A DNA stretch of 64,000 nucleotides from Polaromonas sp. CF318 (GTDB lineage Bacteria > Pseudomonadota > Gammaproteobacteria > Burkholderiales > Burkholderiaceae_C): NCBI RefSeq assembly GCF_000282655.1, contig NZ_AKIV01000021.1:1-64000 (forward strand), written 5' to 3'. A program made the position numbers and the translations under genes. Positions within the stretch are counted from its first letter, which is position 1. Every line of letters starts with the position of its first letter. Below the pieces are notes generated by a model. That model was given only the letters and a program-made list of their open reading frames with translations. It ran no database searches and had not been told where the DNA came from. Of this stretch, positions 25,370-34,370 are shown in pieces.

Positions 25370-27640
25370 TCAGATCACATTGGCCGTCACAGCGGTATTG
25401 ACCAGCAGGGTGACCGTATGCCCGCTGTGCATGTACTGGTACACGTCATAGGTCGTGCCGCTAATGACCACGTCATTGGTCGAGGCATTGCCCGCGCTGG
25501 AAGTCACCACGTTGAGGGTGGTACCGTCCACGTCCGTCAGGCTGCTGCCGTTCGCTGGCGTCGTCAGCGCTTCAGTCATGGCGTTCAGGTTCATGATGTC
25601 GCCCGCATTGCCCGTGATGCGTATGGTGTCGGCCACCGTGTTGCCGCTGGTGACGCTGGTGAAGTCCAGTACGTCTTGCAGACTCAGGTTCAGCGTCTGG
25701 TTGCCCGCGGCCGTCATGCTGATGATGCCGCCTGTACTGACCGTGATGTTGCGCGTGCCCGCGACGCTCGTATTGCCGGCCAGGTCGGTTTGTGTGGCCG
25801 AGAGGGTCTCCGCCCCCTGGTGCATGGCCGCGATGTCGGCAATCGTCGGGCTGTAGCTCCAGGTCGTTCCCGTGACCGTGGCCGCGTGCGCAGCGCCGCC
25901 GAAGCTCAGCGTCACCGTGGCGCCGGTTTCGTTGGTGCCGGTGATGCTGCTGAAGACTTCCGTGCTGTCGATGACGTCGTTGCTCGCCACGATGTCGATC
26001 ACCGGCGCCGCAGGCGCCGTGGTGTCAACGATGTAGTTGAGGTCGCTTGCAATGGCGGCGTGGGTCAGGACGACGTCCTTGCTGGCGCTGTCCTTGATGG
26101 CGCCGCCGTTGAGCGTCAGGCCGTTGGCCACCACCCCAAGGCCGTTGCCGTCCGTCTCCCCCGCCAGGATGGTGTAGGTAAAGGTCAGCGCCGTGCTGCC
26201 GCTGCCGCTGACGTAATCGTCCGTGGCGACCACCGCCATGGTGGGTGCCGCAGGGGCCGTGGTATCCACCTTGAAGCTGGCGCTGTCCGCAAGGGCGGTG
26301 TGCGTCAGGACGGCGTCATTGCTGGCGCTGTCTTTGATGGTGCCGCTGTTGAGCGCCAGGCTGTTGGCCGCCACGGCAATGCCGTTGGCATCCGTCTGCC
26401 CCGCCAGTATGGTGTAGGTGAAGGTCAGCTCGGTTCCACCGCTGCCGCTCACGTAGTTGGCCTGCACCGTGCTGCCGCTTATGTTCAGCGCCAGCTGTGG
26501 CGTGCCCGTCACCGTGACTGCCTCGCTGAAGGTGACCGTGGCCGTCACGATGTCATTCGCGTTCAGTGTGTTGTTCTGCACTCCCGCAGAACTCAGCGCC
26601 ACGCCAGCCACCGTCGCCCCGCTGGCATTGACCGTGATGGCCCGCGTGCCCGCAACGCTCAAATTGCCGGCCAGGTCGGTCTGCGTGGCCGACAGGGTCT
26701 CCGCCCCCTGGCCCATGGCCGTGATGTCCGCACCCACCAGACTGTAGCTCCAGACGCCCGAGCCGTTCGCCGTCACCGTGTGCACATTGCCCGCGCCCAG
26801 CGTGAGCGCCACGCTCGCGTTGGCCTCCGCCGTCCCCGTGATGACGCTGGCGGCTTCCAACGCGTTGTCGCCGCCACTAAACGATGTGACGTTGGTCCAC
26901 GTGGGGTGCGCCGTGCCGATGTCGCTGAACACCACCTGCTGGTTTGTGCCGCCGTCGCTGTTGTTGACCTCGCGCAGCAGCGTGTTGGTGGCGATGGAGC
27001 CGCCGTAAATGGCATCGGTCACGCCCGAGGCGATAACCTTGCCCTGGGCGTCGTAAATCCGGTAATTAAGCGCCGCGGTGACCGGGCCGGCGAAAGCGGA
27101 AATACTCACGGCAAAGGTGCTCACTGTCGCGGCGGCGGCAGTCACGGCAGCGGTACCCCCGCCGCCGCCGGCGATCGCCGCCAGGCCCAGCCCACCGCCA
27201 GCAATGGGAAGCCATGCCGCGCCGCCAGAACCAGCTGCGCCGGAAGCACTGGCCGCCGTGGCTTCTTCCGCGGGCGCGGCGGCTTCGGTGGTGTTGGCGG
27301 CGACCACGTCGTACGAACTGTCGACGGACGATTCGGCATTCTGGTCGCCTTCAGATTCACCGAGGCGTTTTTTGCGCAGGAGCTTGTCGGCAGATTGACG
27401 GGCCTGGCTGGCGGCGGCTTCCTGTTCCATCTGGATGGCAGCGGCGGCGTTGGGCGCTGGCGCCTTGCCGGCCGTCGCAGGTTTTGCTGACTGGACGGCT
27501 TTTTCGGCGGAAGTGGCCTGCTGGACAAACACCTGCGGCGGGACGGTGTGCGCGGCGGCGACCGTGACGGGCAGGTTTTCCGCGTGCACCGGATTTGCGG
27601 TGGCAACGGTTTGCTTGTCGGCTTGATGGGGCTGGTTCAT
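25370..27640 (-). CDS. Short Ig-repeat surface adhesin, likely type I secretion substrate
   Basis: 756 residues. N-terminus is Ala/Gln/Lys-rich and highly charged, then a glycine/alanine hydrophobic stretch (about 143-180, LPIAGGGLGLAAIAGGGGG) like the N-terminal retention module of BapA/LapA-type adhesins. From about 190 follow Ig-like repeats: units ending QTDLAGNLSVAGTRAITV and units with YVSGSGGTELTFTYTILAG ... KDSASNDAVLTHTA. The second copy of the latter lacks its first half. The C-terminal about 110 residues (NLSLQDVLDFTSVTS ... YQYMHSGHTVTLLVNTAVTANVI) resemble the uncleaved type I secretion signal region of such adhesins. No Sec signal peptide. AGGAGA precedes the ATG. It follows the HlyD gene of the first secretion system on the same strand. 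Far shorter than most family members. Confidence 0.85.
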   Translation of the reverse strand: MNQPHQADKQTVATANPVHAENLPVTVAAAHTVPPQVFVQQATSAEKAVQSAKPATAGKAPAPNAAAAIQMEQEAAASQARQSADKLLRKKRLGESEGDQNAESSVDSSYDVVAANTTEAAAPAEEATAASASGAAGSGGAAWLPIAGGGLGLAAIAGGGGGTAAVTAAAATVSTFAVSISAFAGPVTAALNYRIYDAQGKVIASGVTDAIYGGSIATNTLLREVNNSDGGTNQQVVFSDIGTAHPTWTNVTSFSGGDNALEAASVITGTAEANASVALTLGAGNVHTVTANGSGVWSYSLVGADITAMGQGAETLSATQTDLAGNLSVAGTRAITVNASGATVAGVALSSAGVQNNTLNANDIVTATVTFSEAVTVTGTPQLALNISGSTVQANYVSGSGGTELTFTYTILAGQTDANGIAVAANSLALNSGTIKDSASNDAVLTHTALADSASFKVDTTAPAAPTMAVVATDDYVSGSGSTALTFTYTILAGETDGNGLGVVANGLTLNGGAIKDSASKDVVLTHAAIASDLNYIVDTTAPAAPVIDIVASNDVIDSTEVFSSITGTNETGATVTLSFGGAAHAATVTGTTWSYSPTIADIAAMHQGAETLSATQTDLAGNTSVAGTRNITVSTGGIISMTAAGNQTLNLSLQDVLDFTSVTSGNTVADTIRITGNAGDIMNLNAMTEALTTPANGSSLTDVDGTTLNVVTSSAGNASTNDVVISGTTYDVYQYMHSGHTVTLLVNTAVTANVI

Positions 27641-27690
27641 GGCAGGTCTCCTGGTTAAAAAAGAAAAGGAAAGAAAAGAAAATCAAACGA

Positions 27691-28860
27691 TCAACGTTCG
27701 GAAAAGGCTTCGGAAAAAGTCTTGGTGATGGGCTTGGTGAGGTAGCGGAAAATCGAGTGGCTGGTGCCGCGGATATCGATGCTGGCGGTCATGCCAGGCT
27801 GGATTTCGATGGGCTTGTGCCCGCTCACGTGGTGCCGCTGCGCCGGGTCGAGCTGCACCTGCACGCGGTAGTAGATGTTTTCGCCGGTGCGCGTTTCCTC
27901 GGTAAGGGCGTCGGCGCTGACGTATTTCACGGTGCCCGACAAGACGCCGTAGATGGCGTAGTCGTAGGCATCAAGCTTGACGGCGGCTGGCTGGCCCACA
28001 TGGATGCTGGCGATGTCGGCGGGCTTGAACTTGCCCTCCACCACGAGGTCGCTCCCGCTGGGGGTGAGTTCCATGACGACGTCGCCGGCCTTGACCCGTG
28101 AGCCGAGGGTGGTGAAGCGGATGTTGCGCACGGTGGCGTCCGCGGGCGCGCGGATCTCGGTGCGCTCATAGGTGGTAGCGCGGTCGGCGAGCACCTGTTC
28201 CTGGGTGGCCAGGTCTTCCTCGGCCTTGGTCATTTCGGCCTGGGCATCCTGGAAGTACTTGTTGCGCCGGTTGGTGATCTGGCCTTCGAGCTCGGCGACC
28301 TGTTTTTGCAGACGGATGATTTCAACGCGGGAGATGTCGCCACTCTTGAGCAAGGGCTCGCTGATGGAGAGTTCGTCGCGCGTGGAGGCCAGCATGGACT
28401 GCAGCGCGGCGGCTTCCTGGTTGACGGCACGCTGGCGGCGCTGGAAAAGCTCGGTCTGGTTGCTGACGAAGGACGGGAACTGCTGAACCTCCGGAGGAAA
28501 CACCAAGGGCCGCCCCAGGACTTCGGCGTGCAGGCGTACCAGCGCGGCCTTGAGCGCAGCGACCTTGGCACGGCTGTCGCTGAGCGAGGCCAGCCCTTGT
28601 TCGCGCTCGAGCATGACGAGTACGTCGCCCTTCTTGACGCGGCCGCCTTCGCGCACCAGAAATTTCTCGATCACGCCGTCGTTGGCGGCCTGCACGAGCT
28701 GGGTGCGCGAGCTGGCGATCACCTGGCCGGTGCTGCGCGCGATCTGCTCGACGTCGAACCACAAGCTCCATGCGACAAAGCAGCCGATGATGAGAATAAG
28801 CAAGGCGATGAGGCGTTGTGCCGACCGCAAAGCCGGTGATGTGGGGTATGGGGATTTCAT
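27691..28860 (-). CDS. Type I secretion membrane-fusion protein, HlyD family
   Basis: 389 residues. One N-terminal transmembrane helix (LIALLILIIGCFVAWSLWF), a barrel half with VIASSRTQLVQAANDGVIEKFLVREGGRVKKGD (lipoyl-like), a long coiled-coil hairpin (about 90-250) and a C-terminal beta domain (DATVRNIRFTTLGSRVKAGDVVMELTP). Bridges the inner-membrane ABC exporter to the TolC-like channel. Its start overlaps the stop of the ABC gene by 4 bases. The 50-base gap before the adhesin gene is a purine-rich A/G tract. Confidence 0.93.
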   Translation of the reverse strand: MKSPYPTSPALRSAQRLIALLILIIGCFVAWSLWFDVEQIARSTGQVIASSRTQLVQAANDGVIEKFLVREGGRVKKGDVLVMLEREQGLASLSDSRAKVAALKAALVRLHAEVLGRPLVFPPEVQQFPSFVSNQTELFQRRQRAVNQEAAALQSMLASTRDELSISEPLLKSGDISRVEIIRLQKQVAELEGQITNRRNKYFQDAQAEMTKAEEDLATQEQVLADRATTYERTEIRAPADATVRNIRFTTLGSRVKAGDVVMELTPSGSDLVVEGKFKPADIASIHVGQPAAVKLDAYDYAIYGVLSGTVKYVSADALTEETRTGENIYYRVQVQLDPAQRHHVSGHKPIEIQPGMTASIDIRGTSHSIFRYLTKPITKTFSEAFSER

Positions 28861-31031
28861 GCGGCAGCCTCCTGTGGCGCGCCGGGATGGCCGGCGGCGG
28901 CCGGGGGACGGGAACGGGCGGCAAGCTGCTGCAGCACCAGCGCCTTGGGACCGTCCATGACGACGCCGGTGGGCGACAGGATGACCAGCCTGTCCACCAT
29001 TTGCAGCAAAGCGGGTTTGTGGGTCACGATGACGAGCGTCTCGTCGATCTGCACACTGGCGCGCAAGGCCGCGATGGTGCGCGCCTCCAGGGTTTCGTCC
29101 ATGGAGGCAGTGGGCTCATCAAGCAACCAGACGTCGGGAGCAGCCAGCACCATGCGCGTCAGGGCAATCAGCTGCTTTTGCCCGCCCGAGACGCCTGTGC
29201 CGCCTTCGGCAATTGGCATGTCGAAGCCTTTGGGATGCGAGGCAATCACCTGCCGCAGGCCCGTGAGTTCGCAGGCGGCGAGCAGATGCTGCTCGGTCTT
29301 GCCGAGAACCCCGGTGGTGAGGTTGTCGCGCAAGGTTCCGGCGAACAGGCGCACGTCCTGCGGAAGATAGCCCAGGCGGTCGCTGAGGTGGGGCCGGGAG
29401 ATGTGCTGCAGGTCGATGCCGTCGAGCGAGACTCGGCCCTTGGAGGGCATGTACATGCCGGACATCAGCTTGAGCAGGGTGCTTTTTCCGCTACCGACAG
29501 GCCCGAGCAGGCCGACCTTTTCGCCAGGCTTGATGTGCAGGTTTTCCAGTTGCAGCACGGTGGCGTGGCCGCGGTAGCCGAATTCAAGGTTTTGCACGGC
29601 CACTTCACCACGCAGGCGGTCTATGGCCAGGGGACGTTCGACGGCGTGGTTGTCCTGCTCCAGGCTGAAGATGTGCGAGAGGCTGCGCATGGCCGACTTG
29701 GCATTGGCCCACTGCACCATCAAACCGGGCAGCATCCCGGCCGGCGTGAGCACGCGGCCGGAGATGATGGAGCAGGCAATGATGCCGCCGGAAGTCAGAG
29801 AAGTCGACGTGGAGGCCACATAAGCGCCGGTGGCGACCAGCAGCACATAGCTGATCTGCTGCAAAAATCCGGCGTAGTAGCTGGCCGAATCGCCCAGATG
29901 GCGCAGCCGCATGTCTTCGTCGATGTTGATGCGGGTCAGGCCGTTCCAGCGCGCCAGGAACTGCCAGCCGGCGCCGCTGGCCTTGATGGATTCCGCGCCT
30001 TCGACCGCTTCGACCAGCAGGCCGAGCTTACGGTTGGAAGCGGCCTGGCCTGAGAGCGCATGGCGCTCCATGCCGCGGCGAAAGAGAAACCCCACAGCCA
30101 GCGCCACGATGAAAAACACCACCGGCACTGCGGCAACCAGGGGACCGCCCAGCAGGTAAATCACAACCAGGAAAAGAATGGCGAAGGGCGTATCGACCAG
30201 CAGGTAGAGGGTGACCGAGGACGCGAAGGACCTGATCATCTCGTAGCTGCGCAGCTGGGCGGACAACGTCCCGACGCTGGCGGGAAATTGGTCCATGCGC
30301 ACACGCAGCAACCGTTCGAAAATGCTGTGCGAAAGATTGGCGTCCATGGAACGGATGGAATGCTCCGTGATGGTGGCGCGCGCGAATTTGGCGATCAACT
30401 CCAGCAGAATGCCTATGGCAATACCGGCCGTAAGCGCATACAGCGTGGACAGTCCTTGCGTGGGAATCACACGGTCGTAAACCTGCATGCTGTACAGCGA
30501 GGTCAGCAAGCCGAAAAGATTGATGACGACGGAGGCGATGGCCGCGTGGATGAAATACCGCCGGTTGTCGCGCAGCGCGCCGCGAAACAGTTCGCCCGCG
30601 GTGCGGTACAGGCTATCGCCCGTGGCGTGGCTTGCCTGAATTTCGGTGTAAAGCGCGTCTTCAGGCAGCACAGTGACGTGGCGATGGCCCGATTCGTCCT
30701 CAAGTAGCCAACCGCCGGCGGGCGTGTGCTGGTGAAGAATGAACACGCCGACGTCGGGGTGGACGGCGACAGCGGGCAGCCTGGCGGCCGCCCGGCCTTC
30801 CGTCCAGGTTTGGGAGCGCGCACCCATGGATGCAAAAGCATAATCCGCACAGGCTTGCAGCCTGTCGCGGGTGAGGCCTTGCTCCTGCGCGGCGGCCAGG
30901 CGGGTTTGGAGCTCTGCCACCATGTGCGATTTCATGGGCCGCAAGTCCTTGACGATGTCGGGCAGGCGGCGGGCCAGCCACAGCACGCTGCGCGTGGCAT
31001 GCGATGTCGTATTGGGCGATGGAGTGCTCAT
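28857..31031 (-). CDS. Type I secretion permease/ATPase, LapB-like
   Basis: 724 residues from the ATG at 31031, which overlaps the TolC stop codon by 4 bases. N-terminal soluble region (about 1-150) is a degenerate C39-like domain; then a six-helix ABC exporter domain (LFGLLTSLYSMQVYDRVIPTQGLSTLYALTAG) and an ATPase domain with Walker A GPVGSGKST (about residue 520), signature VSGGQKQLIALTRMVL and Walker B WLLDEPTASMD. These variants are typical of the LapB/LssB branch that exports large adhesins. Works with the HlyD protein encoded downstream and the TolC-like protein encoded upstream. Confidence 0.92.
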   Translation of the reverse strand: MSTPSPNTTSHATRSVLWLARRLPDIVKDLRPMKSHMVAELQTRLAAAQEQGLTRDRLQACADYAFASMGARSQTWTEGRAAARLPAVAVHPDVGVFILHQHTPAGGWLLEDESGHRHVTVLPEDALYTEIQASHATGDSLYRTAGELFRGALRDNRRYFIHAAIASVVINLFGLLTSLYSMQVYDRVIPTQGLSTLYALTAGIAIGILLELIAKFARATITEHSIRSMDANLSHSIFERLLRVRMDQFPASVGTLSAQLRSYEMIRSFASSVTLYLLVDTPFAILFLVVIYLLGGPLVAAVPVVFFIVALAVGFLFRRGMERHALSGQAASNRKLGLLVEAVEGAESIKASGAGWQFLARWNGLTRINIDEDMRLRHLGDSASYYAGFLQQISYVLLVATGAYVASTSTSLTSGGIIACSIISGRVLTPAGMLPGLMVQWANAKSAMRSLSHIFSLEQDNHAVERPLAIDRLRGEVAVQNLEFGYRGHATVLQLENLHIKPGEKVGLLGPVGSGKSTLLKLMSGMYMPSKGRVSLDGIDLQHISRPHLSDRLGYLPQDVRLFAGTLRDNLTTGVLGKTEQHLLAACELTGLRQVIASHPKGFDMPIAEGGTGVSGGQKQLIALTRMVLAAPDVWLLDEPTASMDETLEARTIAALRASVQIDETLVIVTHKPALLQMVDRLVILSPTGVVMDGPKALVLQQLAARSRPPAAAGHPGAPQEAAA

Positions 31032-32395
31032 GGGAGTTCGCTTTCTGGGGACCACATGGGTATGCCGAGCAGGAGGCCCAGGCGGTAATAGGCGCCCACG
31101 CTGACGGAGCGGGCCTCGACTTCGGCCTGCTCAGACTGAGCGATCTCACGCACGGAATTGAGCAGATCTATCCAGCTGCGGCGGCCACTGACAAAGAGAC
31201 GCCGGTTGGAGGCGAGGACTTCGGTTGCGCCTTCGCGGCTGCGCTGCAGCTCGGGCAGGCGGCGCTGGTTGGATTCCAGGTCGCGCCACTCGGCTTCCAC
31301 ACGCTCGCTGATGTCGCGCCGGCCGGCCTCGGCGGTGCCTTGAACCGCCGACAGGTGCCGCTCTGCGGCCTCGATCTGGGAGCCCAGGGACAAGCCCGAA
31401 CCAGGCGCATACTGCACCGACACGAAGACACGGTTGCCGGCCGCGGCGGAGCCCAGGTACTCGCCGACCTGGCGCTCCAGCCGCAGGGAAACCGTGGGCC
31501 ACATCGCGGCACGCGTGCGGTCTATCTCGATGGCAGCCAGGCGCGTGTCGATTTCAGCCAGGCGCAGGTGGGGGTTGTCTTGCAGTGCACGCTCCAGCAG
31601 GCGCGCGAGCATGGGAGGGCGCGGCGGGGCGGCCGGCAGTTCGATCTCGCCAGGCTGCAGCGGCCGGCCTATCGCGCTGCTCAATTGCGCCAGGGCGGAA
31701 CGCTCGAGGGCGCGAAAGGATTCAAGGTCGGCCTGGGCCTGAGCCAGCCGCGTACGTACCATATTGACGTCGGCTGCGGCGGAGACTTCGGCCTGGTTGC
31801 GCCGCTCTATCATGCGCAGCAGTTCATTGAGTGTCGCGACGTTACGTTCTTGTGCGATACGGCGGCCGGCGTTCAACAGATAGGACTGGACAGTGTTGGC
31901 CACGCGTGTGGCCAGCGTGATCTGCGTGTCCGAAATGGCCTCGCGGGCGCGCAGCTCGCGCAGTTCGGAAAGCCGCAGGTCGGCGGTGAGCCTGCCGCCA
32001 GTCCACAGGGGTTGGGTCAGGCGGAATGTCGTAGCGCTGCGCCCGGACAGGGAATCGGTCTGCACCCCTGGAGCGGGCCAGAACTGCATGCGCGCGGCTT
32101 CGATCATGCTTTGCGCGGATTGCTGGTCGAAGCGTGCGCTGGCGACAGTGGGATGGGTATCGACGGCCAGCTGCAGCAATTGGCGCAGGCCCAGGCTTGC
32201 GGTGGTCTGCGGGCCGGAACCGACCTTATCGGTCTGCGCATAGAGCGCACCGCAGGTGGTGCATTGCACCGTCAGTGCAAGCTGCACACCAGGAAGCCCG
32301 GCCGAGGTGGACACCGGAGCGCCGCTTTCGCCGTACGCCTGGACGGTGCCGTTGCAGCCCGGAAGCAGCAGCGCAAGAACGATCAATGCTTTCAT
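31028..32395 (-). CDS. TolC-family outer-membrane efflux/secretion channel
   Basis: 455 residues from the ATG at 32395, chosen because it gives a signal peptide (MKALIVLALLLPGCNGTVQA); the frame is open to 32464. Long helical repeats of the TolC fold: VDTHPTVASARFDQQSAQSMIEAAR, LSELRELRAREAISDTQITLATRVANTVQ in shorter pieces, and the second half repeat VEAEWRDLESNQRRLPELQ. LPGC is a weak lipobox, so it could be a lipoprotein. The only outer-membrane factor in the window, so it may serve both inner-membrane secretion complexes. First gene of the adhesin-export operon; site a lies about 330 bases upstream. Confidence 0.88.
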   Translation of the reverse strand: MKALIVLALLLPGCNGTVQAYGESGAPVSTSAGLPGVQLALTVQCTTCGALYAQTDKVGSGPQTTASLGLRQLLQLAVDTHPTVASARFDQQSAQSMIEAARMQFWPAPGVQTDSLSGRSATTFRLTQPLWTGGRLTADLRLSELRELRAREAISDTQITLATRVANTVQSYLLNAGRRIAQERNVATLNELLRMIERRNQAEVSAAADVNMVRTRLAQAQADLESFRALERSALAQLSSAIGRPLQPGEIELPAAPPRPPMLARLLERALQDNPHLRLAEIDTRLAAIEIDRTRAAMWPTVSLRLERQVGEYLGSAAAGNRVFVSVQYAPGSGLSLGSQIEAAERHLSAVQGTAEAGRRDISERVEAEWRDLESNQRRLPELQRSREGATEVLASNRRLFVSGRRSWIDLLNSVREIAQSEQAEVEARSVSVGAYYRLGLLLGIPMWSPESELP

Positions 32396-32933
32396 GGAAA
32401 CGCGCTGCGGTGGGTCAACGGCCCGCAGGGCACGCGGGATGGAACGCTTGTTCGGTAGGGCCATGCAGACGGGCGGCGTTCAAGGCCTCGCCCCTCCCCG
32501 GTTCGGTTTTTGTTGGTGCGGCTTTGGGGCGTTTAGGGATGGATAAACGTGATTTGCAGGCCTCGGATCGCCTGGCCTCATAGGCCGGAATCTCTTTGTT
32601 TCCGTACGCGGTTACAAGACAGGAGTGCAAGAGCTGGGCCATGAAAAATCTTCTAAGTTGGAGACCGCCGGAGAGCGAAGGAATAAGCTGGTTTCAGCTT
32701 ATCGATATCTGTTACGTGGTTTTTAGAGATGGTCTTTCTGCGGACAATGTTTGTCGGTTTCCACTTTTCATTTGAAATAGAAGCTTGCTGATGGAAGGCA
32801 TGGTTCCGCCAGGCACGCGGGGACCGGGCACAAAAATTTCCCGTCTTGTCCGTTGGAGGGCTACCGGCCGGTGGATTGCCCGACAGATGGACAGGGTCTG
32901 GCGAACCGGCTTCAACGTCAGGCGCGAGCGCGC
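32396..32933. other. Long intergenic region between the two secretion units, with site a
   Basis: 538 bases without a supportable gene. The stretch 32640-32790 is clearly less GC-rich than the genes around it. It contains the 24-bp palindrome at 32727-32750 and a TAAGCT -10-like hexamer on the minus strand at 32701-32696. No good terminator was seen after the downstream end of the HlyD gene at 32934. Confidence 0.6.
32727..32750 (-). promoter_or_regulatory. 24-bp palindromic operator, site a (TolC/LapB-type secretion operon)
   Basis: Read toward the secretion genes: half ACATTGTC, spacer CGCAGAAA, half GACCATCT. A TAAGCT hexamer follows at 32701-32696, 26 bases from the end of the site. The same geometry holds at sites b and c with TATGCT. 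It is about 330 bases before the TolC-like start codon. Confidence 0.65.
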
Positions 32934-34370
32934 TTAACGCTCCCGCAAACCTTCTTGCGCGGCCTGCACCAGCGGGCTGAGGAAGAAAGAGATCACCCGG
33001 CGCTGCCCGGTCTTGATCTCGACATGGGCCACCATGCCAAAGCCCAGCGGCACATCGGCGCCGTCGACGGCGATGCTGGTGCGCGACAGCTGCACGCGCA
33101 CGGCATAGAGCAGGCCGCGCTTCTCGTCGGCGATGGCATCGCGGGAAACGTCAAGCACCACACCAGGTATGGCGCCGTAAGTGGTGTAGGGAAAGGTTTC
33201 GAGCTTGACGGCGACTTCCTGGCCCGCGCGCACAAAACCGATGTCCTTGTTTTCCAGCATGGCTTCCACTTCGAGCGGGTGCTCCCCGGGCACGATGACC
33301 ATCAGCTGTTGTGCGGGCGTGACGACGCCACCCACGGTATGCAGCGCCAGTTGCTGCACAGTTCCGGTGACCGGCGCGAGCATCCGGGTCAGGCTGCCGC
33401 GCCCCTGGGCTTTGCTCAGTTCCTGCTCCAGCGCGGCGGCGCGCTGCTGGCCCTCCTTGAGGCTGTCGAGGGTTGCGCGGCGAATCTCGGCCTTGAAGGC
33501 TTCGCTCTGGTGGCGGCTCTCCGCGACCGCGGCCTGCAGTTGCCGCACGCGCTCGCTCTGTACCGCCAATTCGCCCGACTGCTCGAGATAGGCCTGCTGG
33601 CGCTCAAGAAAAGTATGCTGAGCCACATAGCCGTCCCCGGCCAGTTTGTCCAGGTCAGAGGCACGCTGCCGCATCATGGGTAAAGTAGCCTGCAATTTGG
33701 CCACCTGCTCCCGGCTGGCGCGCAACTCGGCCTGGCGGGTGGTGATTTCCGCTTCGCTGCGCGTGAGCTTGGCGAGGTATTCGCCATATTGCCCGTCGAG
33801 CATGCGCGCCGCTTCGCGGTGCTGCTCGGCCGAGGCCTGGGACAGCTGCGGCAGGACCGGGGCCTTTCCGCGGGTCATCGCATCCAGAAGCGCACCCGCG
33901 CGCGCCACCTGCAACAGGGCGGCTTCGAGTTCGGCGCGCGAGCGCTCAATGTCGGCGGCCTCGGTGGTGGCGTCGAGTTCCACCAGAAGATCGCCAGCCT
34001 TGACGGCTTGCCCGTCTTTCACATGGATGGCCTTGACCACCGCCGCACTGAGCGGTTGCACCACCTTGGTATACCCGCTGGGGACGATTTTTCCGCTGGC
34101 AACCGCGACGATATCGATTTTCCCGAACACGCTCCAGGTGGCGGCGATGAGCGCAAACGCGATGAGCAACCACATAAAGATGCGCGGCGCGGCAGGCACA
34201 GGCGTCTCCTGCACCGCGAGCACGGCGGGCAAGAACTGCGCCTCGGCGGCCTTGTAACCGCGCGTGTCGGTGTCCCGGCGGCCTTGCCAGGCCAGGGCGA
34301 AGACGGCCTTGTAGCGCTCCAGCAATTCGCGCATCGCGCCCAGGCGTTGTTTAAAGCGGTCCATCGTCAT
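32934..34370 (-). CDS. Type I secretion membrane-fusion protein, HlyD family (second system)
   Basis: 478 residues, longer than the first copy. Transmembrane helix around residues 60-85 (FMWLLIAFALIAATWSVFG), lipoyl-like segment VVKAIHVKDGQAVKAGDLLVELDA, a long coiled coil (about 120-320) and the C-terminal VKLETFPYTTYGAIPG motif, which is the HlyD-type signature of RTX toxin exporters. Start overlaps the ABC gene by 4 bases (ATGA). Partner of the HlyB-like protein. Confidence 0.94.
   Translation of the reverse strand: MTMDRFKQRLGAMRELLERYKAVFALAWQGRRDTDTRGYKAAEAQFLPAVLAVQETPVPAAPRIFMWLLIAFALIAATWSVFGKIDIVAVASGKIVPSGYTKVVQPLSAAVVKAIHVKDGQAVKAGDLLVELDATTEAADIERSRAELEAALLQVARAGALLDAMTRGKAPVLPQLSQASAEQHREAARMLDGQYGEYLAKLTRSEAEITTRQAELRASREQVAKLQATLPMMRQRASDLDKLAGDGYVAQHTFLERQQAYLEQSGELAVQSERVRQLQAAVAESRHQSEAFKAEIRRATLDSLKEGQQRAAALEQELSKAQGRGSLTRMLAPVTGTVQQLALHTVGGVVTPAQQLMVIVPGEHPLEVEAMLENKDIGFVRAGQEVAVKLETFPYTTYGAIPGVVLDVSRDAIADEKRGLLYAVRVQLSRTSIAVDGADVPLGFGMVAHVEIKTGQRRVISFFLSPLVQAAQEGLRER

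Noticed and set aside
25043-27490. 815-codon plus-strand open frame
   Set aside because: Antisense shadow of the Ig-repeat adhesin; composition is repetitive Arg/Gly/His with no domain.
32712-32915. Short minus-strand ORF (67 codons) in the intergenic region
   Set aside because: It runs through the palindromic site and has no ribosome-binding site or codon-usage support.
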